In this document: positions 1 through 8,781 of the stretch, in pieces
Layout: the number at the start of each line of letters is the position of its first letter
Position numbering within the stretch: position 1 is the first letter of the stretch
Source: Pseudactinotalea terrae
GTDB taxonomy: Bacteria > Actinomycetota > Actinomycetes > Actinomycetales > Beutenbergiaceae
Direction: 5' to 3'
Assembly (NCBI RefSeq): GCF_009733845.1
Contig: NZ_WNXZ01000001.1
Location: 1,240,001-1,304,000 of the forward strand
DNA: 64,000 bases
The notes under the pieces: model-generated
Seen by the model: only the letters and a program-made list of their open reading frames with translations
The model's database searches: none
What the model was told of the DNA's origin: nothing
Program-made: the position numbers and the translations under genes

Positions 1-1
1 G

Positions 2-166
2 GTGTTGGAGGCCAACCCGGCCTGGTCCTCCAACCCCTACCACTGTGACCCGGCCGCCGTCGTGACCACGGTGCTTGCCGCACATCAGCAGGGTGCGCAC
101 CGGTGGCGCATCGATCCCTGGTTGCAGCGCACCGCTCGGCCGTTGCCCGTCTGCGAAGGAGCCTGA
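2..166 (+). CDS. 3' end of an unidentified gene (partial)
   Basis: An open frame enters from the left edge and stops with TGA at 164-166, giving about 54 C-terminal residues rich in Ala, His and Trp. No domain is recognisable in this fragment. The next gene starts one base after the stop and its ribosome binding site lies inside this frame, so the two are probably translated together. The fragment could in principle start at GTG 2, but a truncated longer gene is more likely. Function unknown. Confidence 0.5.
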   Translation: MLEANPAWSSNPYHCDPAAVVTTVLAAHQQGAHRWRIDPWLQRTARPLPVCEGA

Positions 167-167
167 G

Positions 168-560
168 GTGGCGCAGCTCGGCTGGTGCGAGCACCGTGAC
201 TGCGGCGACCGTGCCTGGCACGTGACCGTCGATGAGAGCGGCGAGCCGCACGTGTGGTGCGGCCGGCACAACATCGACGCGGTACGCGGGGGCCCGGTCC
301 GCTACGTCCCCACCACGCTGGCGCGCACCGGCGGGGGCGTGTCGGTGACGTCGGTGCTGGAGGTGGCGACCGTCATCAGCGCCGGGCTCCTCGTGCTCGC
401 CTTCGCCGTGTGCCTGGGCCAGCTGCTCGTGATCCAGACCGGCATCGAGGTGGACTGGCCGGTCTCCCCGGTCGGTGCTCTCGGCGTCCTGACCGTGGTC
501 ACGACGCTGTGCGGGGTGACGCTGCGGGCGCTGGAGGCGCGCCGGACCCGGGCGGCCTGA
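168..560 (+). CDS. Small two-helix membrane protein, function unknown
   Basis: I chose GTG at 168 because GAAGGAG lies at 155-161, six bases upstream, and because an earlier ATG-like start at 75 would overlap the upstream gene. The 130-aa product begins with a Cys/His-rich segment (WCEHRDCGD, then WCGRHN), which looks like a small zinc-binding knuckle. Two hydrophobic helices follow at roughly residues 60-82 and 92-112, and a basic tail. No family is recognised. It is one of the few plus-strand genes of the element and is convergent with the ligase gene. Confidence 0.6.
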   Translation: MAQLGWCEHRDCGDRAWHVTVDESGEPHVWCGRHNIDAVRGGPVRYVPTTLARTGGGVSVTSVLEVATVISAGLLVLAFAVCLGQLLVIQTGIEVDWPVSPVGALGVLTVVTTLCGVTLRALEARRTRAA

Positions 561-575
561 CCGTCCGGCACCCGG

Positions 576-1574
576 TCAGGGTGACCCCGGCCTGCCCAGG
601 TGTGCGGGCAGCCGCACCTGCTCGACGTCCAGGTCGGGCCGCACCCGCACCAGCCGCAACGCGTGCCGGAACGAGCGCCCGTCCCAGGCCGCGTCGGCCA
701 GCACCTCCACAACGACGGGGCGCACCGGCGTCAGCCGCAACGGGTCCTGGTTGCCGGTGAACCGCTCCACCCAACGACGCGGCACCTGCGCGGGCCACAG
801 CGGCACCCCTTCCGGCGGGGCCAGCAGCGCGCCGACCTGCGCGGCCCGGGCACCCGACAGGGCGGCGGTGCGGCCCACGATCCGGATCTGCCCGTCGATC
901 GGCAACCCGACCAGCAGGTCGGTCGGTGCCTGCCGGGTGCCGGTGACCGCGGCCACGACGACGTCGAGGGCGTCGCGGCGCTTGACCTTGGTCCAGATGC
1001 GTTGGCCGGGTTCGTACCGTTGCCCCAGGCCTTTGGCGACGATTCCCTCCAGGCCGGCAGCGGCGAGCTCGTCGAACCAGGCGCGGGCCTGCTCGACGTC
1101 ATCGGTGCCCATCGTCAGGCTCAGTGGTGGCGACCAGCCGGCGGCAAGCTCACGCAGCAGCGCCAGCCGGTGCCGCAACGGCAGGTGTCGGGTGTCGTTG
1201 CCGGCGACCTCGAGCACATCGAACGCGACGTAGGCCACAGCCCCGGTGCGAGCCTGCTCGGCGATGCCGGACTTGGAGGAGACCATGCGCCGCTGCAGGG
1301 CGGGAAAGTCCAGCCGTCCGGCCTCCCATGCGACGAGCTCACCGTCGATCGTGCAGCCCGGTGGCAGGTCACGCTCCGCGGCCGCCGCGATCTCCGGGAA
1401 CCGGTCGGTCAGGTCGGTGCCGGTGCGGGAGCTGATGCGAACGCGTTCGCCTCGGCCGATCACGGCGCGAAACCCGTCCCATTTCGGTTCGTACCAGGTG
1501 CCGCCGGGTAGGGCGGTCGGGGTCGGGATCCGTTCGGCGGCCTTGGCCAGGGCGACCTGGTGGCCGGTCGGCAT
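576..1574 (-). CDS. ATP-dependent DNA ligase (LigC/LigD-ligase-domain type)
   Basis: This 332-aa protein matches the minimal ATP-dependent DNA ligase core: an adenylation domain then an OB fold. Motif I is EPKWDGFRA with the AMP-accepting lysine at about residue 31. IDGELV (motif III), LEGIVAKG (motif IV) and WTKVKRRDA (motif V) follow in the right order. It would seal nicks in element DNA during replication, transfer or repair. No Ku or primase-polymerase partner is visible, so it is not a complete NHEJ unit. The DUF2188 gene stops two bases before its start, so they form one operon. Confidence 0.88.
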   Translation of the reverse strand: MPTGHQVALAKAAERIPTPTALPGGTWYEPKWDGFRAVIGRGERVRISSRTGTDLTDRFPEIAAAAERDLPPGCTIDGELVAWEAGRLDFPALQRRMVSSKSGIAEQARTGAVAYVAFDVLEVAGNDTRHLPLRHRLALLRELAAGWSPPLSLTMGTDDVEQARAWFDELAAAGLEGIVAKGLGQRYEPGQRIWTKVKRRDALDVVVAAVTGTRQAPTDLLVGLPIDGQIRIVGRTAALSGARAAQVGALLAPPEGVPLWPAQVPRRWVERFTGNQDPLRLTPVRPVVVEVLADAAWDGRSFRHALRLVRVRPDLDVEQVRLPAHLGRPGSP

Positions 1575-1576
1575 GC

Positions 1577-1801
1577 TCAGCCGGGGATGTCGCGCGGGTC
1601 GTTGCCGTAGGAGTTCTTCTCGGCGATCGTGCCGTCGAGGTTCTTGATCAGGTGCTCCACACCGTCACGCTGAGCGGCCGCTCGACCAGCTTCGACGGCC
1701 TCCTCCTTGGTGCCATGGGTGCTGAACGCCCGCTCGGTGCCCTGCCGGCGGTTCTTCCACTGGTCGTCCTCGTGGTAGGTCTCGACGTCGCCGGTCGCCA
1801 T
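1577..1801 (-). CDS. DUF2188-type small protein
   Basis: A 74-aa acidic protein with the pattern typical of DUF2188: an N-terminal strand region (HEDDQWKNR), a short helix with KEEAVEAGR and a C-terminal IKNLDGTI strand. The family's role is not established. GGAGG lies seven bases before the ATG. It is followed two bases later by the DNA ligase gene and probably transcribed with it. Confidence 0.8.
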   Translation of the reverse strand: MATGDVETYHEDDQWKNRRQGTERAFSTHGTKEEAVEAGRAAAQRDGVEHLIKNLDGTIAEKNSYGNDPRDIPG

Positions 1802-2076
1802 GGTGTGCCTCCGTGGTGGCTCGATGTGCCCCTAGCCTGACAGCCGCGCAGCTGGCGCGTGCGCCCAACCGGGCACCGGATCGCGCAGACTCCGCACCGA
1901 GCCCGTGCCGGCAGCGAAAGGCCCGCCGGCGAGGCTGGCTGCCCCGGGCGGGCCAGTCGAGATGGGGCCTCCCTTCCCGGGCGGCACCCACGCCGCCCAC
2001 CAGCCGTGCTCGTCGCTACCTCACCGGCACCGGTGCCGGTGCCTGCACCTGGTAGATGTGCGGCACCGGGCTCGGC
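1802..2076 (-). other. Intergenic leader between DarB-like gene and DUF2188-ligase operon
   Basis: No convincing gene in 275 bases. Near its right end is a copy of the element's common motif (2055-2063) with the full GTGC-G-GCAC dyad. No start codon follows it at the usual 7-9 bases. The nearest gene start is about 250 bases downstream, so this copy would give a long leader if it is a promoter. Confidence 0.5.
2055..2063 (-). promoter_or_regulatory. Element motif copy, no gene directly behind it
   Basis: Minus-strand CCGCACATC with the full GTGCCGCAC palindrome. It sits 13 bases past the stop of the DarB-like gene. It is the candidate promoter or operator for the DUF2188-ligase pair. Confidence 0.45.
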
Positions 2077-5000
2077 TCAGGCGGCCACAGGTACGGCGGG
2101 ACGGGTCGCGGACGGCTCGGCGGCCTCCTCGGCCTCGGCCTGCAGCTCGCGCTCGATGCTGGCCAGGCGGGCCTCGGCAGCGGTCAGCTCGGCAGCCTGG
2201 TCGAACACCGCACCGTCGGCGGCCGCGGCCGCCTGATCGGAGTCCTGCATCAGCTGGCCCGCCCGCTCCCGCAGCTGGCCGACCGTCTCCGGGGCCTGCG
2301 CGAGCCAACTGGTCAGCGCGTTGTCGGCGGTCGTGACCGGGTCGTGCCGCAACGCCTTGGACGTCAGGCGGATCAGGCCGAGCTCGCGGTACTGGTGGTT
2401 GACGGCGACCTCGACCACCCGGGCGCCGGGTTCGGTGCGCTGCGCCTCGATCGCCAGACCGCACCACCAGGCGACGGGCCGTTGCCAGGAGTTGGTCCGC
2501 GGCCGGGTCAGCATCTGGGCGACCCGTTCCGACTGGCGCAGGCGTCCCTCCTGCTGCTCCGGGCTGATGACGCTCAACGCGGCTTCGATGCCGTCGGCCT
2601 GCCGGCGCAGCGAGTCGGCGTGCTGGGCAGCTTTCTTGGAGTCCTTGCGGGAGGAGTTGACCTGCTGGTTGTGCATCGCGAGCAGGGTCCGCAGACGACG
2701 CACCTGGGCGGCGGCCTCAGCGTGCTCGAGCAACCGCGGGTTGCCCGAGGCCAGCGCCTTGACCTCACCGTAGGACAGCACGGTCTCGCCGATGTCGTCG
2801 AGGCTGTCGACGGTGGTGTCGGCGTGCATGAGGGCGTGGATGAACCGGGCCTTGGTCTGCAGCGTCTGCCACATGTAGGCGTCGAAGGTGCCCTCGGTGA
2901 CGTACCGGTAGATGTCGACGTGCCCGGACAGGTTGCCCGGACGCAGGGCCCGACCCTCCCGCTGCTCGATGTCGGAGGGCCGCCACGGGGCGTCCACGTG
3001 GTGCAGTCCCACCATCCGGGTCTGGATGTTGGTGCCGAACCCGACCCGGCTGGTGGAGCCGAGCAGGACGGCGACGGACCCGTCGCGGCAGGCGGCGAAC
3101 AGGGCGTCGCGGCCCTTGTCGGTGGTCGCCTCGTGGGCGAAGCGAACCATGCCGGCTGGCACCCCGGCGGCGACCAAGGCGGCCTTGAGCCGGCCGTAGG
3201 TCTGGGTGCCCTTCTGGCCGGGGGTGCCCTGGTCGCACAGCACCAGCTGGAACCCGCCCGGGGTGGGTGAGGTGCCGAAGGTGCGAGCGGTGTTGGCGTG
3301 GTACAGGCGGGCGACCTGCTCGGCGACGACGTCGACCTTGGTGGAGTCCTCCTGCACGCCGACCAGCCTGGGGTCCAGGGCGACCCGGCGGCCGTCACCG
3401 ACGACCAGCAGCATGTTGTCGTCCTGGACGCCGCCGCCGCGGATGCGTTCGGCGCGGGCGGCGAGCTCGGCGACGTAGGCGGACTGACCGTCGGTCATGT
3501 CGGCGACCCGGGTGTGCCAGGTGGCCCCAGGCCGCTCCAGCGGCAGCGCGGAGGTGGGCAGCAGGTCGGTGACCTGGCGCAGCATGCCCATGAGGGCCTG
3601 GACGTTGGTGATCTGTGAGGGGCGGCGGTGCAGGCGGAACCCGGACCCGTCGGGGGCGACCTCGACGGCGGTGACGTAGCGCACGAACATGGCCGCCCAG
3701 GCGTCGAAGGTGTCGATGCCGGCGCGGCGCAGCGCGTCGGGCTGGAAGAAGGTCTGCCAGACGTAGGACTCGGCGAGGCTGTTGGTCCAGGGGGTGCCGG
3801 TGAACCCGGCGAAGTGCGGCTGGCCGGGGCGGCGCTGGCCCAGGATGTTCACCTTGAGCAGCAGGTCGGTGGCCCGCTTGGACGCACCGAGGGAGAACCC
3901 TTCCGCTCGGGTCGAAATGTTCAACCGCTTGTAAAGGTGCACTTCGTCTACGGCAATGAAGTCGACGCCCAGGTGCTCGAACCGGACCGTGTCGTCATCA
4001 CCGGTGTTGGCTCGCAGCTCGGCCAGGCGAGCATCCAGCTTCTTCATCGCACCCGCGATCGCCTTCGCGGTCTTGGACCGGGCCGACCGGTCCCCATCAG
4101 CGCGGATCGCCTCGGCCAGGGCCACCTTCTGCTCGGCGACCCACTCCTGCTCGGCCTGCGGGGCGACCGGGATGGCACCGAAGGCCTCATGGGTGATGAT
4201 GACCGCGTCCCAGTCGCCGGTCGCGCACCGGGCCGCGAACAGTCGACGCCCGTTGCCGGCCATGTCCTCACGACCAGCGATCAGGAACCGGGCGGCCGGG
4301 AAGGTCTGGGTGGCCTCGCGGGCGATCTGCTCCAGCAGGTGCCCGGGCACCACGATCATCGGCTTGTTCGCCAGGCCCAACCGGCGCAACGTCACCGCAC
4401 TGGCCACCATCGACTTGGTCTTGCCGGCCCCCACCGCGTGCGCGATCAGGGTCCGCTCGGAGGAGCAGACACGTTCCACCGCGTCCCGCTGCCACTTCCA
4501 AAGCTGCACGCCCTCGGCGATGCCGGGGAACGTGAGCCCGGACCCGTCCGCCACCCGCGGCACGTGGGAACGGAACCGGGTGTTGAACTCGGCGACCAGC
4601 TCGGCCGCACGGTCGGCGTCCTCCCACACCCAGGTGCCGAACCGCTCCTGCATCGCGGTCAGCTTGTCCTCCGCTGCCAGCGTCTCGGCAGCGTTGCGAA
4701 CCTTGCGCCAGCCGCGCTTGTCGGCGTCCCAGACCTCGTCCCAGACGGTGACGGAACGACCGTTGAGGGCGGCGGCCAGCAGCTGCAACGGGTCCTTGCG
4801 GCCGGTGCCCCACCGCATGCCGAGCTGCGGGGAGCCGTACCAGTTGCCGTCGACCTCCCACAGCCCGAGCGCGGCCGCGTAGCTGACCGAGGGATGGGCC
4901 CCGAGGACGTCGGCGGCGAAGGCCTCGATGTGGTGCGGGGCGATCCACGGGGAGCCGATGGTGGCGCGGATGTTCAGCGGGCCGAAGTCGGCCGGCAGGA

Positions 5001-6867
5001 CCTGCTGCAGGGCGGTGACGTTGCGCTGCAGCGACGGGTCCGCGGCGGCGGCGGCCTGGGCGCGGGCCAGCTTGCCGCGCACGTCACCGGAGAGGTAGTC
5101 CCGGGCCGAGACGTAGGTGTTGGTGTCGGGGTCGACGTAGACCAGGTCACCTAGCGCCTGCGCGGCCTGGGTGCGGGTGTCGAGCCCGAGCAGGGAAGCG
5201 ATGCGTCCCAGGTCGACGCTCGCGGACTCCCCCAGTGAGACGGCCAACGCCTCGGCTGGGGTCTCGACCCGCTCCACCGGGGCCGGGGCCCGGTTGACCG
5301 GGCGCAGCAGCACCGGGGCCGCACCGGCGCTCTGGGTGTCGGGGTCGTAGGTCTCGCACGCCATCACGGTCAGGTAGTCGGGGTCGCGGCGGAACCCGCC
5401 CATGCTCGGGCGCCGCCAGGACAGCTTGGGTTCACCGGTCTCGGTGTCGATGGCGCCCTCGTGCAGGGTGCCGCGGTTGAGCGGGCCGAACCGCTTCGCG
5501 TACGCCTGGTAGCCGGTCCGTAGTCGGGTGCGCAGGTCGGCGTTGACGTCCTCGCCGGTGTGGTGCATGGCGTCGGCGTCAGCGGCCAGCAGCGCCACCG
5601 CGAGGTCACGCAACCCCACCAGGGTGCGCAGCTCGGCCGAGGGGCGGGCCACCGGTGCGGGCTGGCCGTCGGTGATCTGGACGACCTGGTCACCCTCGAG
5701 GTGGTAGGAGCCTTCCTTGCGGCCCTCGGCGTCGGCGAGCACGACACCGGCGAACGGGTCGACCGGGCCCGGGCGGGCTGGGATGGCCGGCAGGTCGGCG
5801 GTGGCGGCGGACACGGCGGCCAGCCCGTCGGTGCGGGGGTCGGCGGACAGCACCCGCAGCGGGGACTGGTCGTACCCGGTGGCGACCAGGCGGCCGGCGA
5901 CCCGGTCCGGGTGGACCTCGAAGTGCCGGTTGACCTCCAGGTACGGCTTGCCGTAGTCGCTCTCACCGGCCTCGTTGCGGACGATGAGTCGCCGGGTCCG
6001 CTGCGCCGCGGAGGCGTAGTAGCTGGACCCGTACAGGGAGGCGGACTCGCGGGTGGCGGTCCGCTCGGTGAGGTCGTCCCATGCACCCGGTGCGGCCGGG
6101 CCGCCGCGGCGACGCAGCACCAGCAGGTCGGCGACGGCGCCGGTGCCCTCGAAGGTGCCCGAGGCCAGCCGGGCGACGGACCGGATCTCGGCGAGCTCGG
6201 TCAGGGTGTCGACCTGCCGGTCGGTGTCGAACAACCGCCGAGAGGTGATCGCCATGACGTACCCGCCCGGGCGGACCGCCATCAGGGAGCGCAGCAGGAA
6301 GTAGGTGTGCAGGTTCGGGGCGTCGACCTCGGGGTCGTACGGGGCGTGCTGGGAGAACGGGACGTTGCCGATGGCGGCGTCGAAGGTGCCCTCGCGCAGC
6401 GTGACCTTCTCCAACGGGGCGGTGTGGATGGTCGCTTCCGGGTGCAGGGTGGCGGCGATCGCGGCCGAGGCCGGGTCGACCTCGATACCGGTCCAGCGGG
6501 CACCGGGCAGGTGCCCGGACATGAACCGGCCGGACCCACACCCGGGCTCGAGGACCTCACCGCCGGTGAACCCGGCCCGTAGCAGCGCGTCCAGCATGGC
6601 CTCGATCAGCCAGGCGGGGGTGTAGAAGCTGGTGTCGGTGGCGGCGACCGCGGCGGCGGCCCAGTCGGGGCGGCCGGTCAGGGTGTCCTCGAGCTGGTCG
6701 GCCACGCTGACCCAGGCGCCGGTGGGGTTGGGGCCCAGCGCGGGGGCGAGCGGCCCCCACCCGGCCCACCCGGTCAGGACGTGCCGCTGCTGGTCGGTGG
6801 GCGTGGCGCCGTCGAGGTCGATGATGGTGCGCAGGGCGGCCAGGGACGCGGCAGGGCTGTAGGGCAT
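2077..6867 (-). CDS. Giant adenine-methyltransferase/SF2 helicase fusion (DarB-like)
   Basis: The 1,596-aa product has an N-terminal N6-adenine methyltransferase (SAM motif EPGCGSGRF near residue 130; catalytic-loop variant NVPF near 190). An SF2 helicase follows, with AHAVGAGKTKS as Walker A, VDEVH as Walker B, FTGTPW, and a C-terminal QREGRALRPGN arginine-finger motif; a coiled-coil tail ends the protein. Such fusions are carried by phages and conjugative elements. The best-known relative, DarB of phage P1, protects incoming DNA from restriction; that role here is inferred. I start at ATG 6867, eight bases after a common-motif copy. An upstream in-frame extension would run into the CRISPR array. 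NVPF departs from the usual NPPF/DPPY loop, so methylation activity is uncertain. Confidence 0.85.
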   Translation of the reverse strand: MPYSPAASLAALRTIIDLDGATPTDQQRHVLTGWAGWGPLAPALGPNPTGAWVSVADQLEDTLTGRPDWAAAAVAATDTSFYTPAWLIEAMLDALLRAGFTGGEVLEPGCGSGRFMSGHLPGARWTGIEVDPASAAIAATLHPEATIHTAPLEKVTLREGTFDAAIGNVPFSQHAPYDPEVDAPNLHTYFLLRSLMAVRPGGYVMAITSRRLFDTDRQVDTLTELAEIRSVARLASGTFEGTGAVADLLVLRRRGGPAAPGAWDDLTERTATRESASLYGSSYYASAAQRTRRLIVRNEAGESDYGKPYLEVNRHFEVHPDRVAGRLVATGYDQSPLRVLSADPRTDGLAAVSAATADLPAIPARPGPVDPFAGVVLADAEGRKEGSYHLEGDQVVQITDGQPAPVARPSAELRTLVGLRDLAVALLAADADAMHHTGEDVNADLRTRLRTGYQAYAKRFGPLNRGTLHEGAIDTETGEPKLSWRRPSMGGFRRDPDYLTVMACETYDPDTQSAGAAPVLLRPVNRAPAPVERVETPAEALAVSLGESASVDLGRIASLLGLDTRTQAAQALGDLVYVDPDTNTYVSARDYLSGDVRGKLARAQAAAAADPSLQRNVTALQQVLPADFGPLNIRATIGSPWIAPHHIEAFAADVLGAHPSVSYAAALGLWEVDGNWYGSPQLGMRWGTGRKDPLQLLAAALNGRSVTVWDEVWDADKRGWRKVRNAAETLAAEDKLTAMQERFGTWVWEDADRAAELVAEFNTRFRSHVPRVADGSGLTFPGIAEGVQLWKWQRDAVERVCSSERTLIAHAVGAGKTKSMVASAVTLRRLGLANKPMIVVPGHLLEQIAREATQTFPAARFLIAGREDMAGNGRRLFAARCATGDWDAVIITHEAFGAIPVAPQAEQEWVAEQKVALAEAIRADGDRSARSKTAKAIAGAMKKLDARLAELRANTGDDDTVRFEHLGVDFIAVDEVHLYKRLNISTRAEGFSLGASKRATDLLLKVNILGQRRPGQPHFAGFTGTPWTNSLAESYVWQTFFQPDALRRAGIDTFDAWAAMFVRYVTAVEVAPDGSGFRLHRRPSQITNVQALMGMLRQVTDLLPTSALPLERPGATWHTRVADMTDGQSAYVAELAARAERIRGGGVQDDNMLLVVGDGRRVALDPRLVGVQEDSTKVDVVAEQVARLYHANTARTFGTSPTPGGFQLVLCDQGTPGQKGTQTYGRLKAALVAAGVPAGMVRFAHEATTDKGRDALFAACRDGSVAVLLGSTSRVGFGTNIQTRMVGLHHVDAPWRPSDIEQREGRALRPGNLSGHVDIYRYVTEGTFDAYMWQTLQTKARFIHALMHADTTVDSLDDIGETVLSYGEVKALASGNPRLLEHAEAAAQVRRLRTLLAMHNQQVNSSRKDSKKAAQHADSLRRQADGIEAALSVISPEQQEGRLRQSERVAQMLTRPRTNSWQRPVAWWCGLAIEAQRTEPGARVVEVAVNHQYRELGLIRLTSKALRHDPVTTADNALTSWLAQAPETVGQLRERAGQLMQDSDQAAAAADGAVFDQAAELTAAEARLASIERELQAEAEEAAEPSATRPAVPVAA

Positions 6868-6875
6868 GCCTACCT

Positions 6876-6884
6876 CATGTGCGG
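6876..6884 (-). promoter_or_regulatory. Common element motif before the DarB-like gene
   Basis: Minus-strand CCGCACATG, eight bases before ATG 6867. The gene has only a weak AGG-like Shine-Dalgarno within the spacer. The copy lies between the trailer end of the CRISPR array and the methyltransferase-helicase gene. Confidence 0.6.
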
Positions 6885-6943
6885 CAGGCTCTCCCGCGGC
6901 GGGTGCGGGACCAGGGCGTGTCGTCGGCGGTCTGCTGAACCAG

Positions 6944-7218
6944 GGGTTACTCCCGCGGTGGGCGGGACTCGATGCTGCTGCTCGTACTGCCGCAGCTGCT
7001 GGCGGGTTCACCCCCGCATGCGCGGGGCAGATGCGGGAGGTATGTGCCCTAGGGACGAACCACACGGTTCACCCCCGCATGCGCGGGGCAGATAGGCGTG
7101 GCCCCATCCATCTGCTGGACTGCCTCGACGGTTCACCCCCGCATGCGCGGGGCAGATCAGAACGGTCACGCGGAGCGGCGGACGTGGGCCGGTTCACCCC
7201 CGCATGCGCGGGGCAGAT
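6944..7218 (-). CRISPR. Short type I-E CRISPR array, 4 repeats plus a degenerate trailer repeat
   Basis: Four near-identical 28-29 bp repeats lie at about 7004-7032, 7065-7093, 7129-7157 and 7190-7218, around a CCCCGCGCATGCGGGG stem (minus strand). Spacers are 32, 35 and 32 bases. A fifth, decayed repeat at about 6944-6972 keeps GGTTA and CCCGC...GCGGG and marks the leader-distal end. Read on the minus strand the repeat 3' end is GTGAACCG, as expected for a Cas6e 5' handle. The array starts 57 bases after the cas6e stop, in the same direction. No AT-rich leader is visible, so it may be transcribed by read-through from the cas operon. Confidence 0.95.
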
Positions 7219-7275
7219 ACTTCCTGGCCTGCGGTGATGCCGACGGGTAGCGCCACCTGGCTCCAAGTCTGCCGG

Positions 7276-7956
7276 TTACCGGGTGAGGGTGACCAGGCCG
7301 CAGCCGTGGCCACGGCGTCGGCCGATGCCCTCTGTCAGCAGGGTGCGGGCCGCGGCCGGGTCGGCCACCTGCACGTCCACCTCGACCAGCGTGTACGGGA
7401 AGCTCTCACTGGTCCCCTTGCGGTCGAAGGACTCCCACCCCTGCGCGAGCACCCGGCCGCTGCCCGGGACCACGGTCAACCCGTGGGTGGGCAGCCGGGC
7501 CGGCAGCCAGTCGGTCAGGACCTTCTCGCCGGTGACGTTGCGTCGCCGGCCCCGCTTGCCCGGCACCCGCTCGTCGACGGTGGCGTTGACCCGGACCCGG
7601 GCGGTGAACCGCTGCCCGGCCGCCAGGTGATCCAGCACCCGGGTGTAGTCGCGGGCGGCGACCTGCCCGCGTCCCACCCCGAGGGCCTCGGCGAAGACGT
7701 CCAGGTCCGGGGCGGTTCCGGCGACCACCAGCAGCCGCGCCTGCCCGGCGCCGGCGAGCTCCAGCCGCCACAGCACCGTGCCGCGCCGCTCGCGACGACG
7801 CGCCTGCTCGGCGGCATCCGCCGGGGCACCGGCCGCATTGATGGTGTGGTCGAAGGCGGCATCGATCAGGGCGTGCAGCCGCTGCGTGGAGCCCATCAGC
7901 CGGGCGTCAGCCGACCGCGTGCCGTCCAGCAGCACCCGAATCATCGTGGCGGTCAT
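7276..7956 (-). CDS. cas6e: Cas6e (CasE/Cse3) pre-crRNA endoribonuclease
   Basis: The 226-aa protein has the two-RAMP-domain layout of Cas6e. It would cut the repeat hairpin and stay bound to the crRNA 3' end in Cascade. The N-terminal catalytic His region (GSTQRLHALIDAAF) and the C-terminal glycine-rich loop GIGRRRGHGCGLVTL are both present. Its ATG overlaps the cas5e stop (ATGA). It is the last cas gene before the array. Confidence 0.93.
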   Translation of the reverse strand: MTATMIRVLLDGTRSADARLMGSTQRLHALIDAAFDHTINAAGAPADAAEQARRRERRGTVLWRLELAGAGQARLLVVAGTAPDLDVFAEALGVGRGQVAARDYTRVLDHLAAGQRFTARVRVNATVDERVPGKRGRRRNVTGEKVLTDWLPARLPTHGLTVVPGSGRVLAQGWESFDRKGTSESFPYTLVEVDVQVADPAAARTLLTEGIGRRRGHGCGLVTLTR

Positions 7957-8780
7957 GCGGTCTCCTCAGACAGGTCAAGCTCGAACGGGTCAGCGGCAGC
8001 GGTCGTGGTCCGGTCGGGCACGCTCACCACGGCCCGTTGCACCGCCCAGTCGCGGTAACGGCGCACCCCCGGGGTCAGGGAGGCGACCCGGCCCCCGGAG
8101 ATCCGTTCCGGGATGACCGCCCCCGGGGTCGCGTCGTGCACGACCTGCAGGCTCACCGCCCCCGCGGAACGGGTCACCTCCCGGACGCTGGCCCGCAGCG
8201 CCGGCGACACCTGCCACTCCAAGGTGGACAGCACCTGCAGCGGGTCCTCCTCGAGGATGGCGCCGCACAGGTCGAACGGGGCCGGGCAGGAACGCCGCCC
8301 CAGGAACAGCGGCCACCGGGGCGCCCGCAACGCGGCCGCCAGCTCACCCAGCAGCACCGGGTCAGCGCCGATGCCGACGGTGAAGCGGGCGTCCTGCCGG
8401 TAGCCGTCGACACCGATCTTGGTCTCGGCGCCCGAGACCGGGGCGGTCAGCTTCGCGCGGATGGTGCGCCGGTCCCCGACCAGCTTCGCCATGACCGCCT
8501 CCTCGGGCAGGCTCCGCTTGTCGGGCTTGACGGTCTTGTCGACGGTGGCGGTGCGGTAGTCGCGGGCGTGGCTGCCGGGTGCCTCGATACGGATCGCGAC
8601 GCTGACCGCGGCGTCCAGCTCGCCCAGACGCTCATCCCCGCGAGGCAGCCCGAGCGCGCATCCGAGCAGCCCGAGCACACCGGACCGGGTCGGGTGCGGC
8701 AGCGTGGACCGGTGGTTGCCGGCACCGGCCGGCCCCCACGCCTGCAACGGCCCGTGCAGGTGCAGCAGCAGGGTCGCCAT
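7953..8780 (-). CDS. cas5e: Cas5e (CasD) Cascade subunit
   Basis: A 275-aa RAMP protein that caps the crRNA 5' handle in Cascade. The N-terminus MATLLLHLHGPLQAWG is the family signature, followed by HPTRSGVLGLLG. I start at ATG 8780, one base after the cas7e stop. A longer in-frame extension into cas7e (to 8963) is rejected because the signature starts at 8780. It ends in an ATGA overlap with cas6e. Confidence 0.95.
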   Translation of the reverse strand: MATLLLHLHGPLQAWGPAGAGNHRSTLPHPTRSGVLGLLGCALGLPRGDERLGELDAAVSVAIRIEAPGSHARDYRTATVDKTVKPDKRSLPEEAVMAKLVGDRRTIRAKLTAPVSGAETKIGVDGYRQDARFTVGIGADPVLLGELAAALRAPRWPLFLGRRSCPAPFDLCGAILEEDPLQVLSTLEWQVSPALRASVREVTRSAGAVSLQVVHDATPGAVIPERISGGRVASLTPGVRRYRDWAVQRAVVSVPDRTTTAAADPFELDLSEETA

Positions 8781-8781
8781 C

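Noticed and set aside
6368-6384. Target of the 15.5-kb pseudo-spacer (TGGCGGCGTC match in the DarB-like gene)
   Set aside because: A ten-base match in GC-rich coding DNA is easily due to chance and continues no further.
7219-7275. CRISPR leader
   Set aside because: Only 57 bases, not AT-rich and no promoter-like or integration-host sites visible.
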